Positions 1 to 7,062 of a stretch of 64,000 nt of DNA are shown piece after piece. The stretch is from NCBI RefSeq assembly GCF_040675875.1, contig NZ_JBEGII010000001.1:3720001-3784000 (forward strand). Reading direction: 5' to 3'. Every line of letters begins with the position of its first letter. Positions within the stretch are counted from its first letter, which is position 1. Below the pieces are notes generated by a model, which worked only from the letters and a program-made list of their open reading frames with translations, was not told the DNA's origin and did no database searches. The translations under genes and the position numbers were made by a program. This stretch comes from Microbacterium sp. LWO12-1.2 (GTDB taxonomy: Bacteria > Actinomycetota > Actinomycetes > Actinomycetales > Microbacteriaceae).

Positions 1-1
1 C

Positions 2-1285
2 ACCAAGGGCACCGCCTCCAATGAGGAGGAGATGCAGCCGTTCTACGTGAACGCGCCCTACGGCATCATCCTCATCCACAACGGCAACCTCACCAACACG
101 CGTGAGCTCACGGCGGAGATGGCGCAGCGCGACCGTCGCCACCTGAACTCCTCCAGCGACACCGAACTGCTGCTGAACGTGCTCGCCGGGGAGCTGCAGA
201 ACACCACCTCGGCGGTCGATCTCGACCCCGAGCGTGTGTTCGAAGCGGTCGAGCGCACGCATGAGCGCATCGAGGGTGCCTACGCCGTGATCGCCGTGAT
301 CGCCGGCTACGGTCTGCTCGCATTCCGCGATCCTTTCGGCATCCGTCCGCTGATCCTCGGTCACCGCAAGAGCCGCGGCGACGCTTCGACAGGCTCAGCG
401 ACCCAATCGGGTGATGGCTCAGCGGCGCAGCCCGGTGACGAGTGGGTCGTCGCGAGCGAGTCGCTCGTGCTCGAGAACGGCGACTACGAGGTCGTGCGCG
501 AGATCGAGCCCGGTGAGGCCGTGTTCATCACGAACGACGGAGAGCTGTACTCCCGGCAGTGCGCCATCGAGACGACCCTCGCGCCGTGCGCGTTCGAGTA
601 CGTCTACCTCGCGCGTCCCGACTCCGTCATGAACGGCATCTCGGTGTACGAATCGCGTCTGCGCATGGGTGACCGTCTCGCCGACACGATCGCGAAGCAC
701 GTGCCGATGGACAAGATCGACGTCGTCATGCCGATCCCCGACTCCTCGCGCCCCGCCGCGATGGAGGTCGCCCGCAAGCTCGGCATCGAGTACCGCGAGG
801 GCTTCTACAAGAACCGCTACGTCGGCCGCACCTTCATCATGCCCGGCCAGGCGGTGCGCAAGAAGAGCGTGCGCCAGAAGTTGAACGCGATGTCGACGGA
901 GTTCCGCGGCAAGAACGTCCTGCTCATCGACGACTCGATCGTGCGCGGCACGACGTCGAAGGAGATCATCCAGATGGCCCGGGATGCCGGTGCCACCTCG
1001 GTCACCTTCGCTTCCGCGGCGCCGCCCGTGCGTCACCCGCACGTCTACGGCATCAACATGCCCTCGCGCCAGGAGCTCATCGCCCACGGGCGGACGATCC
1101 CCGAGATCGCCGAGGAGCTCGGCTGCGACCACCTCGTGTACCAGGAGGTCGACGACCTCAAGGCTGCCATCACCGAGGGGACGGCCATCACCGACCTCGA
1201 CATGAGCTGCTTCGATGGCCGTTATGTCACCGGCACGGTCTCCGACGAGTACCTCGCGTGGGTGGAGGGGACTCAGACCTCCTAG
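2..1285 (+). CDS. purF: Amidophosphoribosyltransferase, 5' truncated by window edge
   Basis: This enzyme makes 5-phosphoribosylamine from PRPP and glutamine, the first committed step of purine synthesis in the cytoplasm. The frame is open to base 2, so the ATG at 32 is internal and the N-terminal catalytic Cys lies outside the window. Visible are the rest of the Ntn glutaminase domain (NAPYGI, HNGNLTNT) and the phosphoribosyltransferase domain, with the PRPP-binding loop LLIDDSIVRGTTS. Oddity: about 20 residues rich in Gly, Ser and Asp interrupt the glutaminase domain at bases 376-440, and their DNA carries a CTTCGACAGGCTCAG repeat also found in the merR gene at 9.9 kb. Because the flanks read normally, the gene is probably functional. 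Confidence 0.95.
   Translation, partial: TKGTASNEEEMQPFYVNAPYGIILIHNGNLTNTRELTAEMAQRDRRHLNSSSDTELLLNVLAGELQNTTSAVDLDPERVFEAVERTHERIEGAYAVIAVIAGYGLLAFRDPFGIRPLILGHRKSRGDASTGSATQSGDGSAAQPGDEWVVASESLVLENGDYEVVREIEPGEAVFITNDGELYSRQCAIETTLAPCAFEYVYLARPDSVMNGISVYESRLRMGDRLADTIAKHVPMDKIDVVMPIPDSSRPAAMEVARKLGIEYREGFYKNRYVGRTFIMPGQAVRKKSVRQKLNAMSTEFRGKNVLLIDDSIVRGTTSKEIIQMARDAGATSVTFASAAPPVRHPHVYGINMPSRQELIAHGRTIPEIAEELGCDHLVYQEVDDLKAAITEGTAITDLDMSCFDGRYVTGTVSDEYLAWVEGTQTS
384..426. repeat. Interspersed repeat inside purF
   Basis: The sequence CTTCGACAGGCTCAGCGACC begins at 384, and a weaker second piece (GGCTCAGCGGC) lies at about 416-426. It is read in frame as a low-complexity Ser/Thr/Gly linker. 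The same core occurs in tandem at 9885-9968 inside an unrelated gene, which suggests a dispersed element rather than conserved PurF sequence. Confidence 0.7.
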
Positions 1286-2610
1286 TGTCTGGGTCGCTGA
1301 ACTCGTCGGAGGACAGGCCGCTCTGGCAGGGCCGGGCGCTCGCCCTGATCGGAATCGTGCTGGTCGCGTTCTCGCTGCGATCGGCCGTCGCCTCCCTGTC
1401 CCCGGTCATCGACCACGTCGCTGTCGACTTTCCGCTCTCCCCCGTGGTCGTCGGTCTGATCGGCGCGGCGCCGCCGGTGTGCTTCGCGATCTTCGGCCTG
1501 GTCACTCCGCTGTTCGAGCGGCGGTTCGGGCTGGAGCGGGTCGCGGTCACTGCGATCGCACTGATGGCGCTCGGCATGCTGCTGCGCGGCTTCGCGTCCG
1601 ACTCTTCGACTCTGCTGGCGGCGACGGTCGTCGTCTTCGCCGGCGTCGGTTCGGGCAACGTGCTGCTCCCGCCTCTCGTGAAGAAGTACTTCCCCGACCG
1701 CCTCGGCATCATGATGACGGTCTACTCGACCACCTTGGCCGTCTCCACCTTCCTGCCCCCGCTGGTCGCGGTGCCGGTCGCCGACTCGCTCGGCTGGCGC
1801 GTATCCCTGGGCATGTGGGGGGTGTTCGCGGCGATCGCCCTGGTGCCGTGGCTGACGCTGCTGATCCGTGAACGCTCCGGCGGCACGGCAGCGGTGTCGA
1901 CCGAGGAGTACGTGCTGGATCCGACCGACGGCGTGCACGATGTGCAGGATGCCGTGGCCGTCGCGACCGGTCCGATCTCGACCGTGCCCGCGAACCCGCG
2001 CTACTTCGGACGGCTCTGGCGGCTGCCTCTGCCCTGGGCGCTGGCCCTCGTGTTCGGCACCTCGTCGACCATGGCCTACGTCTCGTTCGCCTGGATGCCG
2101 ACCATGCTCGTCGACATCGGCGGCGTCACCCCGGCGACCGCCGGGTTCCTGCTCTCACTGTTCGCCCTCATCGGCCTGCCGAGCTCGATGCTGGTGCCGA
2201 TCCTGGTCGTGCGTTTCCAAGCGACGCGTCCGCTGTTCTTCGTCGCCGTCGGCGCAGGCCTCGTCGGACTTCTCGGAATGCTGCTCGCACCGACCGTCGC
2301 GCTTCCGCTCTGGGTCAGCATCTTCGGTCTCACCGCGATCATGTTCCCGCTCAGCCTGGTGCTGCTCAGCATCCGTGCCCGCACGCCCGAGAGCGCGGTC
2401 GCGCTGAGTGGGTTCGTGCAGAGCATCGGTTACGCGCTCGCCGCCATCTTCCCGCTGCTGATCGGTCTGCTGCATGAGACGACCGACGGGTGGCAGGTGC
2501 CGCTCATCGTGGTGGCGTCCGTACTGGTGGTCTCTATCCCCGCCGGCATCGTCGCCGGACGCCGGCGGACCATCGAAGACGAGTGGGAGCTGCGCAACGG
2601 TCGGTGGTGA
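1285..2610 (+). CDS. MFS transporter, CynX/NimT type
   Basis: This is a predicted 12-helix inner-membrane carrier of the major facilitator superfamily, most like the CynX/NimT branch (cyanate or 2-nitroimidazole related exporters). The 441-residue length is typical, with a short soluble loop near residues 205-245 between the two six-helix halves. The chosen GTG at 1285 shares its G with the purF stop (TAGTG). An in-frame GTG at 1258 would overlap purF by 28 bases. Close coupling to purF suggests co-transcription, but no functional link to purine synthesis can be inferred. The substrate is unknown. Confidence 0.8.
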   Translation: MSGSLNSSEDRPLWQGRALALIGIVLVAFSLRSAVASLSPVIDHVAVDFPLSPVVVGLIGAAPPVCFAIFGLVTPLFERRFGLERVAVTAIALMALGMLLRGFASDSSTLLAATVVVFAGVGSGNVLLPPLVKKYFPDRLGIMMTVYSTTLAVSTFLPPLVAVPVADSLGWRVSLGMWGVFAAIALVPWLTLLIRERSGGTAAVSTEEYVLDPTDGVHDVQDAVAVATGPISTVPANPRYFGRLWRLPLPWALALVFGTSSTMAYVSFAWMPTMLVDIGGVTPATAGFLLSLFALIGLPSSMLVPILVVRFQATRPLFFVAVGAGLVGLLGMLLAPTVALPLWVSIFGLTAIMFPLSLVLLSIRARTPESAVALSGFVQSIGYALAAIFPLLIGLLHETTDGWQVPLIVVASVLVVSIPAGIVAGRRRTIEDEWELRNGRW

Positions 2611-2632
2611 CCCCGCCTCGGCCTCGTGACGC

Positions 2633-2710
2633 CGAGTGCACGGCATCCTGCCGAGTGCACGGCTTGATCGCGTCGGGATGTCGTGCACTCGACAGCATCC
2701 CGTGCACTCG
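2633..2710. repeat. Four-arm inverted repeat built on CGAGTGCACG
   Basis: CGAGTGCACG occurs at 2633-2642 and 2652-2661, and its reverse complement CGTGCACTCG at 2682-2691 and 2701-2710. Copies within each pair start exactly 19 bases apart. The spacer inside the left pair matches the reverse complement of the spacer inside the right pair at most positions, giving two arms of about 29 bases around a 20-base loop. It lies between the convergent MFS and MOSC genes, so it may act as a bidirectional terminator or be a REP-like element. No T-tract follows. Confidence 0.75.
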
Positions 2711-2738
2711 TGGGCGGATCGTGTGACCGCAGCGGCAC

Positions 2739-3551
2739 TCAGCCGGCGTGCACCTCATCGCCGATGCGGATGACCCCTCCGGCGTCGTCTTCCGACGGCG
2801 GCCAGCCGGGGAGCAGCAGGCGCCCGAGCGTGGGCTCCTGCTGATCGAAAGCCCTGGTGAGCGTGGTGAGCACCTTCGCGTCGCGCTCGCCCGTGTCGGG
2901 GTTGGCGTGCGTCGCGAGGCAGCGGACGATGGGACCGGCCGCGCGGAATGTCACATCGCCGATGCCCACGGCGCCCGTCCAGTCGAGCTCTTCCCACGCG
3001 TCGACGCCGTCGATCACGACGTTGGAGCGGAAGCGGCGGTCGTCGATGCGCAGCGGGAGGGCCTCGCCCAGGGCCTCGACGCTGGCGCGACTGTGCACGG
3101 AGACATACCCCTGCGGACGGTCCTGGAAGCGTGAGGTCTCACCATCGCCGACGAGCACGAGCGGGAGCCGCCCCGGACGTTGGAGCCGACGAGCATCCGA
3201 CGTCGTGAGCACGAAGTCGGTGACGGCGTGAGCCAGCTGCTCGCGACCGCGGGCGTCGAGTCCGGCTTCGACGAGCAGCGCGCCGTCGAGCTCGATCCTG
3301 ACGCGTGCCGTCGCATCGTCGTAGCTCGTGCGCATAGCTGCCAGCGCGGGGAAGTCCTGGAGCGCGAGTCCCTTCGCCTTCGGCCAGTAGTCAAGGCCGT
3401 CGCGGTTCTCCGGCTCTGCCGCATCCGCGAAGCGGAACGCGAGGACCCGATCGCCCGCGACCCGACCATCCGGCTGCACGCGGAGGGATTCGAGCGGCTC
3501 GGGCGTGAACCCCTTGATCGGGTAGCGGGAGAGAGCGACGACACGAGGCAT
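2739..3551 (-). CDS. MOSC domain-containing protein
   Basis: The 270-residue protein has an N-terminal MOSC beta-barrel region (VVALSRYPIKGF...PE) followed by a MOSC domain of the type found in molybdenum cofactor sulfurase C-termini and YcbX/mARC proteins. Such domains carry sulfur or bind molybdenum cofactor in N-hydroxylated base reduction. A Cys in the segment IVRCLATHANPDTGERD fits the family's functional cysteine region. No ferredoxin domain is fused, unlike E. coli YcbX. The ATG start at 3551 begins the conserved domain directly. The gene is convergent with the MFS gene. The substrate is not known. Confidence 0.8.
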   Translation of the reverse strand: MPRVVALSRYPIKGFTPEPLESLRVQPDGRVAGDRVLAFRFADAAEPENRDGLDYWPKAKGLALQDFPALAAMRTSYDDATARVRIELDGALLVEAGLDARGREQLAHAVTDFVLTTSDARRLQRPGRLPLVLVGDGETSRFQDRPQGYVSVHSRASVEALGEALPLRIDDRRFRSNVVIDGVDAWEELDWTGAVGIGDVTFRAAGPIVRCLATHANPDTGERDAKVLTTLTRAFDQQEPTLGRLLLPGWPPSEDDAGGVIRIGDEVHAG

Positions 3552-3588
3552 GGGGTGATCCTCTCAGGATTCGACATCCGGGCATGAC

Positions 3589-3617
3589 GAAACCCCCGTG
3601 GGTCGCACGGGGGTTTC
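3589..3617 (-). terminator. Terminator hairpin after the DUF3073 gene
   Basis: Perfect 12-base arms GAAACCCCCGTG (3589-3600) and CACGGGGGTTTC (3606-3617) surround a 5-base loop, 15 bases beyond the DUF3073 stop codon. The stem ends in a short A/T run on each strand. It separates DUF3073 from the MOSC gene that lies downstream on the same strand. Confidence 0.8.
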
Positions 3618-3631
3618 CACAGATCAGGCGG

Positions 3632-3817
3632 TCAGGCCTTCTCTAGTTCGTCCTCATCTTCGTCGGCATAGTCATCAGCCCACTTATCGACGTAGGCGTC
3701 TTCGTCGGTCGGGTGAGCCAATTCGCGCTCGAGCGCGGAGTAGTTCACCGACGGACTGTACGCCTTGAGTTCGCGGGCGATCTTTGTGTGTTTCGCCTTC
3801 TGACGGCCACGGCCCAT
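3632..3817 (-). CDS. DUF3073 domain-containing protein
   Basis: This is a 61-residue actinobacterial protein of unknown function. It starts with a basic segment (MGRGRQKAKHTKIARELK), continues with a conserved YSPSVNYSALERELA block, and ends in a strongly acidic tail (DKWADDYADEDEDELEKA). The length and order match the whole DUF3073 family. No membrane or enzyme motif is present. It is transcribed alone and followed by a strong hairpin. The divergent neighbour is a universal stress protein gene, but a shared role is not established. Confidence 0.9.
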   Translation of the reverse strand: MGRGRQKAKHTKIARELKAYSPSVNYSALERELAHPTDEDAYVDKWADDYADEDEDELEKA

Positions 3818-3966
3818 GCGCGAGACCCCCTCACGAGTTCAGCTCTGGGCGACAGGAGCCCGAGGCATTTCACGACACCGGAATAAAGCCGGTAAGAGTA
3901 GCATTCAGAATAGCACGCGGCTAAGACTCTCTGGCTGATGCCAGGCTGGTGAAGGGAACGATCTTC

Positions 3967-4509
3967 ATGACCGACAACACCTCCACTCCGTCCGATGAGG
4001 CGGCACAGAACGCAGCCTTGCAGAAGGCTGTGATCGTGGGCATACAGCCGAACCAGGAGCGTCGAGTGCTCGATGAGGCTCTTCGCTTCGCACGGTTGCT
4101 CGGCGTTCCGCTCGTCGTCGTGCATGTCGACGTCACACGGTTCGTCACCTACGAGGATCCGGATGGCTACGTGCACTCCGCCCCGATCGACATCAATTTC
4201 GATGCGGGTGCCGCTGAGTTCGAGGCCGTGCAGGCGGCGGCTGCGGAGGTGCTCGGCGACTCGGGCATCACCTGGACCGCCCGTCAACTCGTCGGCGACC
4301 CCGCGCTGGCGATCAAGCAGCTCGCGCACAAACTCGACGCCCAGCTGATCGTGGTGGGGACCCGCAAGCGCGGGATCGGCGAGTCTATCCGGGAGTTCTT
4401 CACAGGCTCGGTGGCTGCCCGCCTCACCCATCGCCAGCATCGCTCCGTGCTCGTGGTGCCGCTCGGCGAACCCGTACCGGACTCGCAGAAGGAGATCTGG
4501 CCCGAGTAG
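3967..4509 (+). CDS. Universal stress protein family (UspA domain)
   Basis: This 180-residue protein has a single UspA-type alpha/beta domain. It contains the late ATP-loop-like segment LIVVGTRKRGIG...FTGSVAARLTHRQHRSVLVVP, resembling the G-x2-G-x9-G-S/T pattern of ATP-binding Usp proteins. Such proteins accumulate in stress or stasis. The ATG at 3967 is preferred because GAAGGGA lies 9 bases upstream; a GTG at 3949 in the same frame lacks a good ribosome site. It is divergent from DUF3073 and convergent with padR across a strong hairpin. Confidence 0.88.
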   Translation: MTDNTSTPSDEAAQNAALQKAVIVGIQPNQERRVLDEALRFARLLGVPLVVVHVDVTRFVTYEDPDGYVHSAPIDINFDAGAAEFEAVQAAAAEVLGDSGITWTARQLVGDPALAIKQLAHKLDAQLIVVGTRKRGIGESIREFFTGSVAARLTHRQHRSVLVVPLGEPVPDSQKEIWPE

Positions 4510-4559
4510 CCGGGTCCTGGGCAGGTCCATCGCGACCCGGATCTGCGCGCGTGCCCCGC

Positions 4560-4618
4560 ACGAAGTCGGCACCTCGCCGGAATGCGATGCTCATTCCGGC
4601 AAGAGGTGCCAGCTTCGT
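4560..4618. terminator. Long hairpin between convergent usp and padR
   Basis: A left arm of 25 bases (4560-4584, beginning ACGAAGTCGGCACCTC) pairs with 4592-4618 (beginning CATTCCGGC and ending GCTTCGT), with few mismatches and a 7-base loop. It lies between two converging genes and probably ends both transcripts. The 10-base word TCTGCGCGCG occurs on both sides (4542-4551 and 4618-4627). Confidence 0.75.
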
Positions 4619-4649
4619 CTGCGCGCGGCTGTCCGCCGCGACGTCGAAC

Positions 4650-5270
4650 TCAGAGCTGAGACAGGCCGACTGTCACGGCACGGGACGCCGCGTCGAGCGC
4701 GTGCTCGAGTTCGGTGACGATGGATGACGGCAGGGTGCCGCCCTTCGCCACGTGCGTGCGCAGGTCGGTGCGCACCTGGGCGCGGAAGGCGTTGATGAGT
4801 GCATCCGCGCGGTGCATCTCCTCGCGGCTCGCGACGCGCGCGTCGTCGGAGGCGGCGCGGGGCCGGGACTTCGCGGAGCTGCGCTCGCCCTGCTCGGCGG
4901 CGGCGAGGTCGGCACGAAGGCTCTTCATCGCGTCTTGCACGCTCTGGCGCACTTCGTTCGCGATCAGTCGCACCGAATCGGCGAGACCTGATTCGATACC
5001 GGCGAGGTCTTCTTCGCGGGACTGCAGCTCGGCGCGTCCGGCGTCGGTGATCGCGTAGATCGTGGTGCGGCCGTCGACGGTCTTGGTCACCAGGCCTTCC
5101 TCCTCGAGCTTCGCGAGCCGCGGGTAGATCGTGCCGGCGCTCGGCGTGTACGTGCCGCCGGTGCGATCCGTGAGCGCCTGGATGATGCCGTATCCGTGCT
5201 GCGGCGACTCCGCGAGGAGCGACAGCAGGTACAGGCGCAGGTCGCCGTGCGAGAAGACAGCAGGGCTCAT
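4650..5270 (-). CDS. PadR family transcriptional repressor
   Basis: The 206-residue regulator has an N-terminal PadR winged helix (residues about 8-80: LRLYLLSLLAESPQHGYGI, TPSAGTIYPRLAKLEEEGLV, a wing with GRTTIYAITDAGR) and a long helical C-terminal half for dimerisation. The ATG at 5270 is chosen because it overlaps the stop of the upstream DUF4097 gene (ATGA), meaning translational coupling. A GTG three codons earlier is possible. It probably represses its own operon through the two identical palindromes at 6131-6172. Confidence 0.9.
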   Translation of the reverse strand: MSPAVFSHGDLRLYLLSLLAESPQHGYGIIQALTDRTGGTYTPSAGTIYPRLAKLEEEGLVTKTVDGRTTIYAITDAGRAELQSREEDLAGIESGLADSVRLIANEVRQSVQDAMKSLRADLAAAEQGERSSAKSRPRAASDDARVASREEMHRADALINAFRAQVRTDLRTHVAKGGTLPSSIVTELEHALDAASRAVTVGLSQL

Positions 5271-6106
5271 GATTCCCACTCCGCGTCTTCGGTGATCGTG
5301 GCGGGGGTGCGGCGCAGCACGGTGACGCCGCCCGAGACGGAGTTCGCACGCAGGTCGACGAAGCGCCCGGCGAGCTCGCCTGTGGAGCCGGTGTAGTTGC
5401 TCGGGCCGGAGGAACTGCGCTCGACGCCGTCGATCAGGAGCCGGCCGCTGAGCGAGCGGATGACGTAGTTCGCCGCGAGCGACTCATCGAGGCGGACCGT
5501 GGTGCCACCGGAGACCGAGTTGACGTTGATGGTGTTCACGTCGCCCGCGGCGTCCACCAGAGTGGCGCCCGAGACGATGTCGACCGTCGCCTTGCGGATC
5601 GCTCCGGTCACTGCGACGTCACCGGAGACGCTGTTCGCGCTGATCGAGCCCGTCAGGCCACGCACCTGCACGTCGCCCGAGACGGAGTTGACGGTGAGGT
5701 CGCCGATCAGGGTGTCGACGATGATGTCGCCCGACACGGTGTTGAGACGGGCGTCGTTGCGGATGCCGGAGACCAGCGCGCCGGCGCTGACGACTCCCAG
5801 GTTCAGAGCGATCGCGCGCGGGACGGCGACGCTCACCTCGGCGCGGGGTCCGCCGGAGCCGAAGTTGCGGAACACCTCGAGGAAGTTGTCCCAGCCCAGC
5901 TGCGGGTGGTCGATCTCGACCTCGCCGTCGTGGGATTCCACGCGGAGGTCCTTCGTGGTGACGCCGTGCACCTCGATGCGGATGCCCGGCTCGTCGTGGG
6001 CGATGATGTCGACCTGACCGCCGACCAGACCCACCTTGAGTCGGGTGACGGATTCGATGTCGATCACGCGTTCCTCGCCGGGGGCGATGAGCCACTTCTC
6101 GGTCAT
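5267..6106 (-). CDS. DUF4097 family beta-strand repeat protein
   Basis: The 279-residue protein is dominated by repeats of the form NSVSGDV or NTVSGDI (about residues 100-245), the right-handed beta-solenoid pattern of DUF4097 (putative adhesin, also seen in LiaX-like envelope stress proteins). No signal peptide or transmembrane segment is visible, so a cytoplasmic or membrane-associated location is likelier than secretion. The ATG at 6106 follows AGGAGA at 7 bases. It is the first gene of a two-gene operon with padR, a common actinobacterial pairing. The ligand and role are unknown. Confidence 0.85.
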   Translation of the reverse strand: MTEKWLIAPGEERVIDIESVTRLKVGLVGGQVDIIAHDEPGIRIEVHGVTTKDLRVESHDGEVEIDHPQLGWDNFLEVFRNFGSGGPRAEVSVAVPRAIALNLGVVSAGALVSGIRNDARLNTVSGDIIVDTLIGDLTVNSVSGDVQVRGLTGSISANSVSGDVAVTGAIRKATVDIVSGATLVDAAGDVNTINVNSVSGGTTVRLDESLAANYVIRSLSGRLLIDGVERSSSGPSNYTGSTGELAGRFVDLRANSVSGGVTVLRRTPATITEDAEWES

Positions 6107-6130
6107 GTCTGCTTCTCCTGTGTCGATGGT

Positions 6131-6182
6131 CACGATATATCGTGTGTTTGTACGGTAACACGATATATCGTGACTATGTCAA
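6131..6182 (-). promoter_or_regulatory. Promoter with two PadR-type operators
   Basis: The perfect palindrome CACGATATATCGTG occurs twice, at 6131-6144 and 6159-6172, 28 bases apart. On the minus strand TTGACA (6182-6177) is a good -35 box, and the upstream palindrome fills the spacer towards the expected -10 region. Binding there would block RNA polymerase for the DUF4097-padR operon. Assignment to PadR rests on position and on the AT-centred palindromes common for this family. Confidence 0.8.
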
Positions 6183-6218
6183 GGTTTCTGTTCTCTCGGC
6201 TGTTCTCACACCGGCTTC

Positions 6219-6746
6219 TCAGGGTGCCGGACCGCGCAGGGGGAGCCAGGCGCGCCACGCCCGCGCGGACCGGAGCATCGTACGGCCGTCGCTGAAGAGC
6301 GGCGTGAGGAAGATCCCGTGGGCGAGGTACCAGATGTGCAGCAGCGACTGGGGCACGAGCGCCCAGAGGAGTGTGCCGATCGCCACGCAGCACAGGGGGC
6401 CCAGCACCGCGGCGAAGAAGGCGTCGCGGCCGCGGATCGAGCCGTGCGGGGTGACGGAGAGTCGCAGGGGCGTGCGCTCCAGTGTGAGCGCGGAGACTCC
6501 GGGCGCTCTTCGCAATACGATGGCGTGGCCGAGTTCGTGGATCGCGAACGATGCCCACAGCCCGAAGACGTCATGGGTGATGAGGGTGAGGACGGCCAGG
6601 GCGATCGCGGGCTGCGCGGAGGCGGCCGCGACGAGCAGGGTCGCTGCCGCGGCGGCCCAGAAGACGAGGCGCACCGGCCAGGCGGCGGGGAGGAGCCACC
6701 TGAGCGCGGTGCGCGGTCGGATGCGGTCGACGGTGCGCGACCACAC
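6219..6746 (-). CDS. M50-like intramembrane metalloprotease
   Basis: This 175-residue integral membrane protein carries the zinc motif HELGH at residues 70-74 inside a hydrophobic helix. A later FSDG at 151-154 could supply the third ligand (Asp153), as the LDG motif does in site-2 proteases. It is shorter than SpoIVFB or RseP and lacks PDZ or CBS domains. The GTG start is one base past the stop of the preceding gene, so it is the last cistron of the peptide-ABC operon. That position suggests it cuts the operon's membrane peptide or a related signal protein. The substrate is inferred only from context. Confidence 0.75.
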   Translation of the reverse strand: MWSRTVDRIRPRTALRWLLPAAWPVRLVFWAAAAATLLVAAASAQPAIALAVLTLITHDVFGLWASFAIHELGHAIVLRRAPGVSALTLERTPLRLSVTPHGSIRGRDAFFAAVLGPLCCVAIGTLLWALVPQSLLHIWYLAHGIFLTPLFSDGRTMLRSARAWRAWLPLRGPAP

Positions 6747-6747
6747 G

Positions 6748-7062
6748 TCAGTCGGCGGCGGCGAGGAGCGCCTTCTTCCGCGCGCGGAGCTGGTCGTGCA
6801 CGGCCATCACGGCGAGGAGGAGGAGCGTGATCACGACGAAGGTGATGCCGAGGGGGATCGGGTCGTTGAGCCCGACGCCGAGTTGGGTCGATGCATCGGG
6901 GCTCTGCTGGACCTCGACGAAGATCGACCCGAAGTAGCCGACTCGTCGGCCTTCGGCGGCCCCTCCCGAGAACATGAGCCAGATGGCGGTGATGACCGCC
7001 GTTCCCGCCGTGATGACGAGCGCGGCGACTGCGCTCCCGACGGTCCTAAACAACCACTTCAT
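6748..7062 (-). CDS. Small two-helix membrane protein
   Basis: This 104-residue protein of unknown family has a hydrophobic helix near residues 10-31 and another near 70-88. A loop of about 38 residues (SGGAAEGRRVGYFGSIFVEVQQ...) lies between them and a basic tail follows (DQLRARKKALL). The ATG at 7062 has AAAGGAC upstream and lies inside the 3' end of the permease gene, overlapping it by 17 bases. It may be a third subunit, an immunity protein or a partner of the transporter, but nothing in its sequence decides between these. Confidence 0.65.
   Translation of the reverse strand: MKWLFRTVGSAVAALVITAGTAVITAIWLMFSGGAAEGRRVGYFGSIFVEVQQSPDASTQLGVGLNDPIPLGITFVVITLLLLAVMAVHDQLRARKKALLAAAD

Noticed and set aside
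2633..2710. CRISPR-like repeats
   Set aside because: Only four short copies occur, two of them inverted, with non-unique spacers. This is a palindromic element, not an array.
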